Under the pieces are notes generated by a model. It saw nothing but the letters and a program-made list of their open reading frames with translations, ran no database searches and was not told the origin of the DNA. Positions 31,770 through 42,644 of a stretch of 64,000 bases of DNA are shown here, piece by piece. Origin of the DNA: Glossina fuscipes (taxonomy: Eukaryota > Arthropoda > Insecta > Diptera > Glossinidae). The position numbers and the translations under genes are program-made. The stretch spans positions 78,621-142,620 of the forward strand of contig NW_023998423.1 in the NCBI RefSeq assembly GCF_014805625.2, given 5' to 3'. How positions within the stretch are numbered: the first letter of the stretch is position 1; each line of letters begins with the position of its first letter.

Positions 31770-34700
31770 ATGATATATCATCTCACTCAATAAGTTACTA
31801 GGTCTGATATATATCATATATGGCAACGCTGTTGCCTGACATTACACCTGGGGGGTTATCGCGTAGATGAAAATTAGTTTCCGCTTTGAATTCAGCCACT
31901 TTTGTGAATTATCTGAAACAGAAGCTCGTGATTACCAAATGAAATGGATCAATGTTTTATGACAATGAATGGAACATGAATAAAACATGAATTTCTCACT
32001 GTACTCCAAAGTCAAATGGCAGACAGCCGAGTAGATAGCTACCCGCGAAAGTCGGCCAAAGGGGCCATAAAACAACTGCAACTTGTAAAGCAATTATGAA
32101 AATCGCATGAAATTTTACGTACATTTGAAGCGGTGGTTTCGTCTAGAATACATATGGGTCTGCAAACAGTGCTGCCATGCATGCGTGAGGCCGGACATTG
32201 CGACGCTCGAGGGATAAAATTTCAAAAAAAGCCAAGTGACATCAATTCGACATTACATTGAGAGCGTGCTAACGAACACGTAACAAAAGGATTGACGAAC
32301 AATTTACGAAATTTAAAACCATCGAAAAAATATTCTTTACGAAAAAATGTGAACATTTTATAATAAGAATTTTTAGTATGAATAATAAACCGGGTTTTTT
32401 GTCTGTTGTCAGGAGCGAGGAACATATGAATAATAATCTAAATCTGAGGTTTAAAGACGACTTCACGAAGATCATTTTGCTGGTCCATCCATTTGTTTAC
32501 TCTCTGTCCATCCTTCCGCCTATCTTTCTATCTACTTGGCTGTTCGTCTTTCGTTTGTGCTGTTCTGTTCGTTCATTCATTGTATGTAATTATTAGTTAG
32601 TGATTGGTTTAATTACGCTCGCATAGAGAATTGTACTACGTCTTAACTTCTATATGCAAATTCATTAGAAATGATTGTTTTCCAAAAACAACCTTCACGT
32701 TGACAAGAGTCATTCGTCTTTCTGTCTGCAAATCCGACCCTTCTATATCCCTCGGACCATCGTTGCACTCGTCTGCGTTTCTGTTTGTATATCTGTGCGC
32801 TCAGCCGACCGCCTTGGATTGAATTGTAGATAGAAGACAGTTGCGTCTTTGATGAGTCAATACTAAATGTAAATACGGCAAATAGTGGCCAATTGACTTT
32901 ATAAGTCTGTTGTATATTTCTGTGCAGTAAATAAATGCGTTAACAAACAATTAACCATTGAATAATTAGCGCTTGTTCAAAGATTAAACGAATTTATTTT
33001 CCCCAATATCTTAGATACAAAAATTAACAATAGCTTCTATTGTTTAAAATTAAATTTAATTATCGCTCTTCTTCTCAATATGTCAGACGGTTGAGATATT
33101 TAAGGCAAAATTCGTGGTCCTACATCGTTAGGCAGTTGCTAATGAGGAAAACTGCTATCCGGAATCTGAATTTGGGGTCTGCAATGACACGATAAATGAT
33201 TGATCCAAGCCCCATCTCCAATGTGCAGATTGTCCAATATATTACCACATTCTTAACATGGCCAGAATCAATCGAGCGTTGCACAGTGTTTTTCTGCTTT
33301 TGCTCATCAGGCGTTGTTGTGCACTGAATTTGCCAAGACGGTGTTGCCTGGAAGAGCAAAAAGAAAATACAAACGAGGCAAATCTATTCGTTTAAAAAAT
33401 ACGTTGTTTAGAGCCAAAATGGTCGCGTTTGTCCGTCCCTCACCTATTACGCACCGAAGTACCTATATCGTACCCTTGGATAATGTTTTTGGCGGTTGTA
33501 CCGATCTGATGATTGGTAATTAAATGTTTAAGAGATAACACATCTGTAGTTAACACAACTCTCTATGAACTTTAAATAAACGTTTGAAGTCTTCGTTATA
33601 AGATCAGTTTTTCTTTTTATTTAAAAGAATTGATTAAAAATTTTTCAGTTCAATTTTCTTTTAAATATTGATCAGATATCATTATCCATATATTTTCTAC
33701 ATAATGGATATATGCAGTTACGTTTCGCGGTTATTACGCCCAAATATTTGTTTTTCTTAGAGCTTACTTGGGAATTTTTAATATTAACAAAAGCTGTTGC
33801 GGTTTATTTAACTAATTTAATATAAACCGCCTTTATTGGTGGTATTTTGCTCACATTTCTTTTTTTTACCGTTCAATGTAATAATGTTTATATCCACAAT
33901 CGAGAAAAAGGGAGCAAACTTATTGGGTCATAGTGTTTGGTGCACTCAAAAGGAAGCTTCAAAGAGTCTGTATACAATATATATCCTGGATCAGTGTTAA
34001 GTTTTACAGTGATCTATTCATGTCTATGTGTCTGTGTGGACGTGTGTTATTAAAATTTTCTAGATCACAAACATTAGGATATCGAACTCAAATTTGCAGA
34101 AACGTTAGATGTTCACGCAAACTGCTTTGTCTTGAAAATTGGTGAAATCGGCTAAACAATCACAAGACATAGACCAAAAATGTAGACATTTTACGTGACA
34201 AGTTCGCCTCTTTGTTCCAACAAGTTCGCCTCTCTTCGGCTAAACGACGCATCCGCAGTAAAGCGTAAACCGATAACACTTCTCTTTCTAAGCAAAAATT
34301 CGGGTGTTTTTACTCATTAGTCGTAAATTATGAAAGGTAGAAGGCTGTCCACCACGCTCACACAAATTGGCCAGATTTTCTTCTTTTCATTTTCTGTTCA
34401 TTACTAACAAGACAAATACAAAAAACATTGAAAACTTTTTTGTGTTCCGTTCTTCACGTGAAAATACATTGTCTTTAATTAGAAAAAACTGCATACGCCC
34501 AATCATTATTGTAAAGTACTACGATTTACTTCGTTTAATTTTTCATGTTTTTTTGCTCAGTATTTTTGAGTTACACCGAAAAGGGCATTGTATACATTTT
34601 TATCTCAAAAATAGCAAGAGACGACCACAGCATCATAAAATGAGATGAAATGCTGGGTGCACAAGATTCGGCCCTGGCCGAATATAGCTTTCCTACTTTT

Positions 34701-35190
34701 CCTACTTGTTATCATCGGATATGCAATAATAATAACAGCAATTGTGATGTTGTTATTATTATTAAAATTACTATCAACAACCATATCATTATAAATGTCA
34801 GAGAAAATTCCGTGAACGGGAAAAAAAGAACACATGAGAACGAACATCTATCCACATTGAGAGTCCGACAAAACTTTAAAGAACGTGTTGACAATAATAA
34901 TAATATTAATAATAATAATGATATACAGGTATTATCGGCATTAAAAATTGTATCTGTGTGTCGTGTTTATTATTAATTCAATTTTTCTATTTAAAGAAGA
35001 ACTTGATAAAGAACGATATTTACGTTATTGTTTGTATTATTATTTAATATAATATCTATAAACCGATATGAACGATAAGTTGTTTATTTACAATAAGTAA
35101 AAAGAATAGAGCGAGACACGCCCTCTATGAAACACCCTGCACCCACCGCATAGTTATTCATATAGCAGTTTTTCAAAATATAGACATTTT
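31770..35190. other. intergenic, no supported gene
   Basis: AT-rich with (AAT)n-like patches near 34725-34925, which generate spurious Asn/Ile-rich frames. One weak exon candidate at 33116-33346 is listed separately. Confidence 0.4.
33116..33346 (-). other. possible exon encoding a membrane segment
   Basis: After a pyrimidine-rich acceptor (ttttgctcttccag, ending at 33347) the minus strand reads ATPSWQIQCTTTPDEQKQKN, then SIDSGHVKNVVIYWTICTLE, then GLGSIIYRVIADPKF and a hydrophobic end, stopping at TAG. The composition suggests one or two membrane helices. No neighbouring exon could be linked confidently, and no family is recognised. Confidence 0.22.
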
Positions 35191-35204
35191 ATGGAAAGTG
35201 GAAG

Positions 35205-35450
35205 AGTACCAAATTTCATAAATTTATCTTAGAAATTGCTTCATGTAGGTTACATACAAGAAAGCAAGGCGACTGATGGACAGACGACGGTCAACCAAAT
35301 CAAAGGATAAATCAATTCAGAAAGTCGTTTTGAATCGTTCAGTATAATGAAAGATGAGTCTGTCCTCTTCAATTCCTCTGGTTGTTGCATACATCCACAC
35401 AAATCTAATAGAAGCTTCTATAACGAGTAATGTATGGTATCTAATGACCG
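35205..35450 (+). repeat. dispersed repeat copy (plus)
   Basis: Blocks 'taccaaatttcat', 'gactgatggacagacg', 'aaatcaattcagaaagtcg', 'gttgcatacatccacacaaa' follow the family order, with more divergence than the 36.6-kb copy. Confidence 0.7.
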
Positions 35451-35745
35451 ACTATAACGGTCTTACTTGTTTTCTATTTCATTCATTTGTTTAAAAACTG
35501 AAATTTTTCTTAAGGACGGGAACCTCGATTAATTTTTCAATGATTCCTTAAGTGATTACGGGTTATGGCCAAATGGTTCAAAAATGCAGATTTTTCATAT
35601 GTAACTAAATGCCAGTATTAGGGATATTTAAAATTTTCAAAGTGTTTTCTCCGATAAACGAGTTTTTCAAATGGCCCGCATTATAACTCCAACAATTTTC
35701 CATTTGAGCTTGCTATATAACCTTTAACATCCTCTAGAGAAAATC

Positions 35746-35828
35746 GTGAGAATTCACTTAAACATTTTCTATTAACATTAATTATTGTTTGTATATTGTT
35801 TATGGAAAATGTTTAAGTGAATTCTCAC
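35746..35828. repeat. perfect 24-bp inverted repeat, 35-bp loop
   Basis: Left arm 35746-35769 (starts gtgagaattcac) and right arm 35805-35828 (ends gtgaattctcac) are exact reverse complements. The loop sequence 'tattaacattaattattgtt' recurs just right of the hairpin at 35841-35860. This combination of an inverted repeat with a displaced direct copy of the loop is typical of a replication template switch. Confidence 0.95.
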
Positions 35829-36009
35829 TTTAAAATTTTATATTAACATTAATTATTGTTTTTATATTTGAAGGAAAATTAAACTTTTTCCTTTAAATCC
35901 ATAATACACAATAAGCAAGACTTCTATATAGATTGATATAGGCAAGGTCATCATTTAGATACCCTAAACAATTTTCCCTAATAGAGTCATTCTCTTTTAT
36001 TTATATACA

Positions 36010-36890
36010 AAAAATTATAAACTATTTTTTAATAAATGCATAAATTTCATAAAAGCCCTCATATTGGAATATACTTAGAATGGCAAAGTGGTCTAAATTC
36101 AGCAAACCTTATTTAATTCTCCAAGATTTTCTTATTTTACAGTTGCTTCAATGTTATAACAAACCACAAATTAAGAAGGACTTGTTTCCATGAGAGGCTT
36201 TCATATGGTTCAGTCTAAAAAATAGTCTTATGTGGTCCAAATTCCCTATGATTGATCTACTAATGACCAACTTTTATGATTTATAATGTATATAATGTGT
36301 TGAAATCCAAAAGATAGATTTACGTTATCCCAATTCGGCCAGGTTAGTTTTTAGGTCCAGTTGTTATTATGAACGATAATTCATCAAGTATTGAGATATT
36401 GAAAATGAATCCTTTTCTTATAAAAATTTAGTTTCTGTATTTTTCCTCCGGTTTTATGGCAAAAAATTGACTTAGCTGATCGAAGGATCTTACACCAATT
36501 AAGGATGCCGAAATATTATTACTAAACGATTCTCGTCGCGGAATTTCAAAAATTGAAATGATTTTTCGTTTAATAACTCATCAAAATAATGTGTTTGATG
36601 GGGTGTGATCGGAACAGTGGTCCGACTCGAAACATTTTTAATAGCATTCGTTCTTGGTCCAAAAGTACGTTAGTGAACAAATTTCATAAGAATAACTGAA
36701 AACACGGTGAACACAACAATATAAGACGATTTAACGGATAGATGAACAGAAGAGCTTAGATCGATTCAGAACCGTTTTCCGAATTATTTTCTATATAAGT
36801 CTATCACAAGTCCTGAGTGTTGTATACTTCCGCACATACTCAATAAACCTCTGTATCACATATGGTGCGGCATAAGAAAACACTGCAAAT
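36010..36890 (+). repeat. long composite repeat, copy U1 (SINE-free)
   Basis: A first block (36010-36440) with 'agccctcatattggaa', 'ttattttacagttgcttcaa', 'acaaaccacaaatt' and 'aattccctatgattgat' is followed by a dispersed-repeat tail (36600-36880). The tail carries 'gcattcgttcttggtccaaa', 'gcttagatcgattcagaac' and a 'ggtgcggcataa' end. The same order is found at 59200-60190 and, inverted, at 42060-42600. Confidence 0.75.
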
Positions 36891-36894
36891 ATTA

Positions 36895-38025
36895 TACACT
36901 CATGTTTTCTACGCAGTCCACCGTATTCTGTGAATCCGAAGTTATTCTGGAATTTGTAAGGCTTGTTTTTTAAGAAAATACTCTGGATGGGGAGTAATCA
37001 CAATTCGTCCCGAGCTGCGAAAATTGTTCTGACTTGTTTTATCTATTTATTCGTTATGTGCAGCTTTGTTCCTTTGATTTGGTTGTTAAGCCAACAAAGT
37101 TTGTCTATATTGACACAATATGTCTGTGTTAGTATAGGTGACCCTTGTGTTCATGTTTATGAACGGAGTGTAGTTTGTTTATCATAACTGCGGCTGCAGT
37201 TAGTGTTTTAAACGGTATGATTTAGCTTAAGGCCCATCACAGATTAAAGTATCGAGTTAAAGGGTGGATAACGGTTATAAACAAAACAAACAAAAAAAAA
37301 AAAAAATTACGAGACTTCGTTTTGTTAAGCGATTACATCTTTATTAAACAAAAAAAAAAGTTATGTTAATAGGCCCCGGTAGATATTAAAGAGCTATAAA
37401 GGCGTTAGTGGTCTGCTAAAAATTTAGATAATTCCTTTTTTAAACCCCCCACCGAAGGATGAGAGGCATTTTAATTTCGTCGAAATGTTTGCAACGTTTA
37501 GAAAGAGGTTTCAAAGACGCCACAATTTTGTTTGTTTAATTGCATTGAAGATATAAGCATCTTAAAAATATTCTTCATGAACGATATATATAATGCCTCA
37601 ATAAAATACAAGGGCTTAATTTATTAAAATTATGTAATGCTACGGCGGCTGTTTTGACACGTACGAACGTTTTATTTCATCCCTCGTTTTAGACCTCAAA
37701 CGATAAACATAACCATATCACAACTCATTTAACATAGAAACGGTCCCCTTGAACTCCGGTATTCGTTTGTTTGTTGGATTGCAGTTTTGGGCTCTGGTCC
37801 ATAAAGCCAAGTTGGTGCTCTGGTATTTCTAATTACATTTTATTGAAACATGAATACATAGACATAGTTATAGTTACGTTTGGTTAAGTCTTGCAGTCCT
37901 TTAGTGTTAGGATTATCGTCGTATGTAATTGTTAGCAAATATAATTCTAATTCAGCTAATATTCATGTAGTAGAATTGAAAAAATAAATAAATTCCTGCG
38001 AGTTCTTGAAATGCCAATATTTTTC
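36895..38025. other. unassigned sequence
   Basis: Contains poly-A tracts at ~37290 and ~37345. The 74-codon plus frame at 36963-37187 has no family resemblance. Nothing else supported. Confidence 0.35.
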
Positions 38026-38031
38026 TTCACA

Positions 38032-38483
38032 TGTGCGTATTCGTGTAAGCGGTTAATTCATTTTAGTTAAACGTTCTGTCCGCGTATTCAGAAATTTCGA
38101 TATCTTTTTCCCGCTATTGAACTCTTTGCGGTCTTATTTCCGTTGCTTGAGCAAATGAGAAACCTCATCAGCCGTTAACCGCATTATACAGACGGTCGGT
38201 ACTTATGCATATCAAGCTTCATGTAAACATATTTAAAGTTAAAAAGGATATTAAATTATTTACTCTTTGCTTTCATACAACAGTTTAACAAATCACCACA
38301 AAATTAAGTGATTTTTTTTGCGTTTAATACTTAATGAGAAATGATTGATAATGCTTAAAAGGAAATTTTATTATAGATAAAGAGAAACTTATGCAAATGT
38401 TGCTTCATTAAATAACGATAAGAATTGGTAACATCATTAAATTGTTAAATAAATTATTTCAATAACAGTAACATTTGTGACGC
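38032..38483 (+). repeat. ~460-bp direct repeat, copy B
   Basis: Second copy of the unit at 31302-31766, same orientation, with an estimated fifth or so of positions changed. Flanks on either side do not align, so the repeat ends are real. Confidence 0.85.
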
Positions 38484-38574
38484 GAACGAAATGGCTGTAT
38501 AGACACAATGTTTGCGTCTATGAGCACTAAGGTGGTTATTATGTACCTAGTACCCCATATAACACTGTACGTAT

Positions 38575-38775
38575 TCAAAATAAGACGTTATGTGGGAAAT
38601 GCTCGAACAAGTGGTCCGATTCGAACCATTTTCAATAAAATTCCTCCTTGGATCAAACACGCGACTAAACCAAATTTCATCAAAATCCTCAAAGAGTGGA
38701 TTGAGCAGCGTGGCATACATCCGCACCAACTTGATTTGTCCTTGTACAGTGACCTTGGACAATGGCAATACCATA
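38575..38775 (+). repeat. dispersed repeat copy (plus)
   Basis: Blocks 'ataagacgttatgtgggaaa', 'agtggtccgattcgaacca', 'ccaaatttcatcaaaatcct', 'gcatacatccgcaccaactt' and 'tccttgtacagtg' are in family order. The open frames on both strands here are shadows of this repeat. Confidence 0.8.
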
Positions 38776-38925
38776 CGTTCTGTGCTTTGAAGGTTACCAT
38801 TATACAAACGCATTTATTCTTCAAATTAAGATGCGATGCTGGACAAATTAACCGAAAATTCTACTCATTTTTCAAATTGCATTTAATTTGTATATGGGCT
38901 TTATTATACTATTTATTATTGTATT

Positions 38926-39296
38926 GGGTTGTTCGGGAAGTTATTTCGTTTATTTTTTGTCGACTAAATTGCATATCGTCACAACCAAGTTGACACTTGA
39001 GCCGTACGTCAGTTACATATTTTAGAGGCCGATATAGCTTCTGAAAATGTTCGGTTTATTCTTCGCATTAGGTTTTAGTCGGTGGCAGCATTTTCGGCAT
39101 ATTTTACTTTTATTTATTTATATGTATTCAGAAAACAATACACTTGAGCCGTACGTTAGTTACATATTTTAGAGGCCTATATAACAAGGCTTGCTTCTGA
39201 AAATGTTCGGTTTATTCTGCGCAGTATGTTTGAGTCGGTAGCAGCATTTTCGGCATAGTTTACTTTTATTTATTTATATGTATTTAGAAAACAATA
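38926..39296 (+). mobile_element. mariner-like terminal sequence with tandem duplication
   Basis: The sequence after TA at 38929, 'ttgggttgttcgggaagtta' then tttcg, resembles a mariner terminal inverted repeat. It is followed by two tandem copies of a ~150-bp unit: 38994-39140 and 39141-39296. Both begin cacttgagccgtacg and end gaaaacaata; the second has a 9-bp gain (acaaggctt). No transposase frame follows. The mariner assignment rests on the end sequence only. Confidence 0.5.
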
Positions 39297-39299
39297 CAA

Positions 39300-39975
39300 A
39301 GCACTTCTTGAAGTAATTACATTTACTACAGGGTACAATTTGCCCCGAATTGTTAAAGCTTAAACTTAACACTGGGTATGTACAAATAATAATATTCTAA
39401 ACTTCATCATAAGAAAATAGATATCTAATAAGCACAAAGGCAGTATATAAAGTGTATATCTCTTGCATGAATCAATAAATTCACTTATCCAATAACATAA
39501 ACTAAAAAAAAGTCATGATTTACCGCTGACACTTTAAAACTTAAGATTAGTAGATAGTAGATACAGCTAGCCGTAAGTAATTTGGCTCCCCAACCTTAAA
39601 AAATTGTTTCGACAATGAGATTAAGCACTAAGTCCCATTGAGATAGCGTCCCCTCTTATTCCTTGCTTTTATTTATTAATTATTTATTTATTTATTTCTT
39701 TATATTTTCACCTACCTTGACAATCCAATATATTAGAGAAATACAGTGAATAATAGTAATATAAGTGAATAACATATTATCCGCTATATAACTATGGTAA
39801 GGTATCTAAATAACTTAACCCGGAAGGCGTTGTTAGAGTGCGCAAAAATGCGTAAGCCCAAGAGTAGGCAGTTCCAGCATCACGCTATACGTACCAAAGA
39901 TCTCTCAAAACAACTACATCTAATCAAAGGTGTAGAGACCTGTGGATTTCTAGTGGAGTTCATAAAAATAAATTC
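39300..39975. other. unassigned sequence
   Basis: AT-rich with a (TTTA)n patch at ~39668-39700. The plus frame starting at 39794 overlaps the start of the kelch pseudogene but does not match it in frame. Confidence 0.35.
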
Positions 39976-39979
39976 TTTC

Positions 39980-41080
39980 TGCGCGGCCATACTCGAAGAT
40001 GGTTGTACATTTTTCGCAGCGATCTTTCAATGCAAGCAGGTCCATAAAGCTATCAAGCAACAATTTTACAAGAAATCTGCAACTTTTTCCGATATTATGT
40101 CCTAAAATGGTGAAGAATAATTGTGAGCACTTTCTAAAACGCGTGCTAAGGCTAACGAATTGTTTTAATATTTCGTCGATTGCCAGCAAGTTCTACAAGT
40201 TTTTTTATATGTTTTCGACCTATAAATATTTGGTCAGTTTGAAAGTACGTATTCTTGTTTAGAACTCTTTACTTACTGTAAAAAATGTATTGTAAAAGGC
40301 TTTCCGCTTTCGTTAATCAAGAGGAATTCTTAGCGCTGTCCTTCGAGGAAATATGTAAACAAGAAACGGGTTGCAACAGTTAGGATATGCATACACTCTG
40401 ATTCTTTTGTTTAAACGTTAACTATTTCTAAGTTGAATTTATTTTTTAATGCTTCTTTCCAGTTCAAAACGATAGTGACATAACATAGTGAGATAACATT
40501 TATGTCCAACACTAAGCAATTGCTTAAGAAAGTATTTTGAACTGGATTAGTTACGATGCAGAGATACGAGAAGCTCATATCTGAGTTTTTAAGAAATCAG
40601 TTTCTTCTGGAACTCTTCTGCATATGTGATCTACAGCGTCAACGTCATGATAATGAGATGAAAATATTTGTCTAAAAATAAAACTTAGATTCGGAACAGC
40701 AAGCTTCATGTGCTATTAGCCATGAATGACTATGGGAACCTCAGCCACATAATAAATGCAACATGTACGACGTAACCAGTGGAGAATTGTTTGCGATAGC
40801 GCCAATGAAAAAGTATAATGTGGGTCTGTCCACAGTTCTTTTAACGGTTTTGTACATTTTTTGGGTGGCGATACTGACGACATGGAACTGACCGCAGAAT
40901 ACTACGATGCCATTTTGAACCAATGGACACATATTACTCCAAAGAAGTACGATCATTCTTTGTTTGGGGCGTGTTTTTAAGAGGATGCCTGTATACGCGA
41001 TTGGTGAACGCAACAGTTCGGCTGTGGAAGGCAATGCAATCACCAATAAATGGTACAATTGCCTAAACACTTCATAGCTA
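39980..41080 (+). pseudogene. BTB-BACK-kelch (KLHL-type) pseudogene
   Basis: Domains appear in order on the plus strand in shifting frames. A likely BTB remnant near 39990-40020 (ILEDGCTFFA). The BTB-BACK junction at 40110-40200 (NNCEHFLKRVLRLTNC). BACK domain at ~40300-40360 (AFVNQEEFLALSFEEICK) and ~40540-40620 (NWISYDAEIREAHI, then SEFLRNQF). Kelch repeats at ~40735-41075 (CNMYDVTSGELFAIAPMKKY, LGGDTDDMELTAEYYDA, WTHITPKKYDHSLFGACF, VYAIGERNSSAVEGNAIT, WYNCLNTS). These match KLHL substrate adaptors of Cullin-3 ubiquitin ligases. At least five frameshifts or stops and lost glycines in the kelch blades (GER for GGR) make it dead. No introns are apparent, which would fit a retrocopy, but decay hides that. 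Confidence 0.75.
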
Positions 41081-41089
41081 TATTAAAAA

Positions 41090-41510
41090 GATAATCGGGT
41101 GAAGGTATTACAAATAGTATTTATAGAATGGAAGCGAAAAATAGACAGTTGAATGATCATTCCGCTTCGGAGGAGCAGCTCCCATCCGCTACCAAAGTAA
41201 ATAAAGTAAGGGAAGCTATGCCGTTTTATAAACGAATTTTCTGGTTTTAAACGAATTGCTTCACCGCTTCAGACGAGGTTAGGTGGAAGAAGCTACTTGA
41301 GCCAGAAAATAATATATGTCAATTATTTGGTACCATAGAGCGCTGTTAGCGCGCCGCATAATTGGAATTGTGAAAAAAGGGTGCTTAAGTACAAGTGATA
41401 TTTGAACGTTTTAATAGCACATATATTCATTTAATTTTAGAGTTCATGGCGCTAATATGCGACATCGTAAAGGTAAGGGCGCCTGACCAAAGAATTTAAA
41501 AAATATCTTA
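41090..41510. other. unassigned sequence after kelch pseudogene
   Basis: A plus frame at ~41130-41250 (MEAKNRQLNDHSASEEQLPS, then ATKVNKVREAMPFYKR) is protein-like. It might be a neighbouring exon or fossil, but I cannot link it to anything. Confidence 0.2.
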
Positions 41511-41517
41511 ATGTGCT

Positions 41518-41697
41518 TGTCCGCCAGGGTAGTCGAGTACGCAAAGGATCGTAACTAACAATTCAATGGTCGCTCGCTCAAATCTCAAGTGGAGCAAATG
41601 ATGTTCAATATAGGTGAGCAAATGATGTAAGCTATTCAGCTATCTTTAAATCTACACTTTGTCAATTTATTTGTGAAATATATAGACAATAAATAAA
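41518..41697 (+). mobile_element. tRNA-derived SINE, diverged copy
   Basis: Starts 'tccgccagggtagtcgagta' (A-box like), then 'caattcaatggtcg' and 'caaatctcaagtgg' (T-arm/B-box region). It ends in an (AAAT)n tail at ~41682-41700. It aligns with the better-preserved copy at 59323-59501 through the tRNA-like head. The bodies are only loosely similar. Target-site duplication not clear. Confidence 0.65.
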
Positions 41698-42059
41698 TAA
41701 AATCTTGAAGTAGCGGTTTGATGCCGGAATCAAACATTTCAAAGTTTTTTCCATGCTTTTATTAGAAATATGATTTTTCATAATGTCTTGTCCAAATAAT
41801 ATAACTGGCAAGGTATAGTTGAAAATATCCGTCCATTTGAAACATTATCTACCACATTCTCCCATCGCTGGCTGCACGGGGTTTGGCGTCATTTCACCCA
41901 ATCGTTAGCACTAGTTTACTATTATATTAATCGTACAGCAGCGTAATGAATTGAAATTTGTGAAATTATGTTAGATTTGAATTAAATTTGAATGGACCCG
42001 ATTTTAATTTATGTTATTTCATTTCACAGAGATGCATCTTTGTAGCCCGCACCACATAT

Positions 42060-42600
42060 TGCACGAGGTTTTATTAACGCCTAGAAGGATTTGAAACAGA
42101 CTAATTTTTTATTATACTGATCGTTATGGAATCGCTTTTTATAGCGATCTAAGATTGTCTTGTTTTCTTGTGTTCAACCTATATACCGTAATTTTTAAGA
42201 TATTTTGATGGAATTTGCTACACTGAGCTGTCTTTGTCTAAGGACGAATGCTATAGAAAATGAATTTTTATATAGTTGAAAGGACTAATTTCGAATATTT
42301 GTCGATGAAAGCTTGTTCGTAATAAGTATTAGACGTAAAAATTGATCTTATTGAATTTGGATAAGACATGTAGATCCATTTTTTAGACTCAACCATATAT
42401 AAAGGCTTTCATGAAAAGCGAACCTTTCTATAAGAACAAAGACTAATTTGTCATTTTTTATAAGCAACTGGAAAATAGTAAAATTTTTGACAAGTAAATT
42501 AAGTTTGCTAAATTTGGGGCACCCTCCAATATGAGGGTTTTCATGAAAACTATGCTCTTACATAACAGCCGGCTTTAAACGGCTGTAGTACTGTTACTTG
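42060..42600 (-). repeat. long composite repeat, copy U2 (minus, SINE-free)
   Basis: Read on the minus strand it has 'accctcatattggagg', 'ctattttccagttgcttata', 'gctttcat' and then the dispersed-repeat tail ('gcattcgtccttagacaaag' to 'gatcagtataataaa'). The order is the same as at 36010-36890 and 59200-60190. Confidence 0.7.
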
Positions 42601-42644
42601 TTTTTTGTAGGCTTTTTGAGATTACGGTGTAAGATCCATTTCAG

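Noticed and set aside
34605..34976. Overlapping frames of 80-108 codons near 34.8 kb
   Set aside because: Asn/Ile-rich products of (AAT)n-like simple sequence, on both strands at once.
31302..38483. Direct repeats of ~460 bp spaced 6.7 kb apart as the two LTRs of a retrotransposon
   Set aside because: The spacing and size would fit, but the interior has no gag, protease, RT or integrase reading on either strand, the termini lack clear TG...CA ends, and the two repeats are too diverged for intact LTRs.
38508..38993. 161-codon plus-strand open frame and its minus-strand shadows
   Set aside because: The body is the dispersed repeat copy at 38575-38775 and the end runs into a mariner-like terminus. 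Other copies of the repeat do not preserve the frame.
39794..40105. 103-codon plus-strand open frame
   Set aside because: It overlaps the kelch pseudogene, but its own reading gives no BTB-like pattern beyond a short piece.
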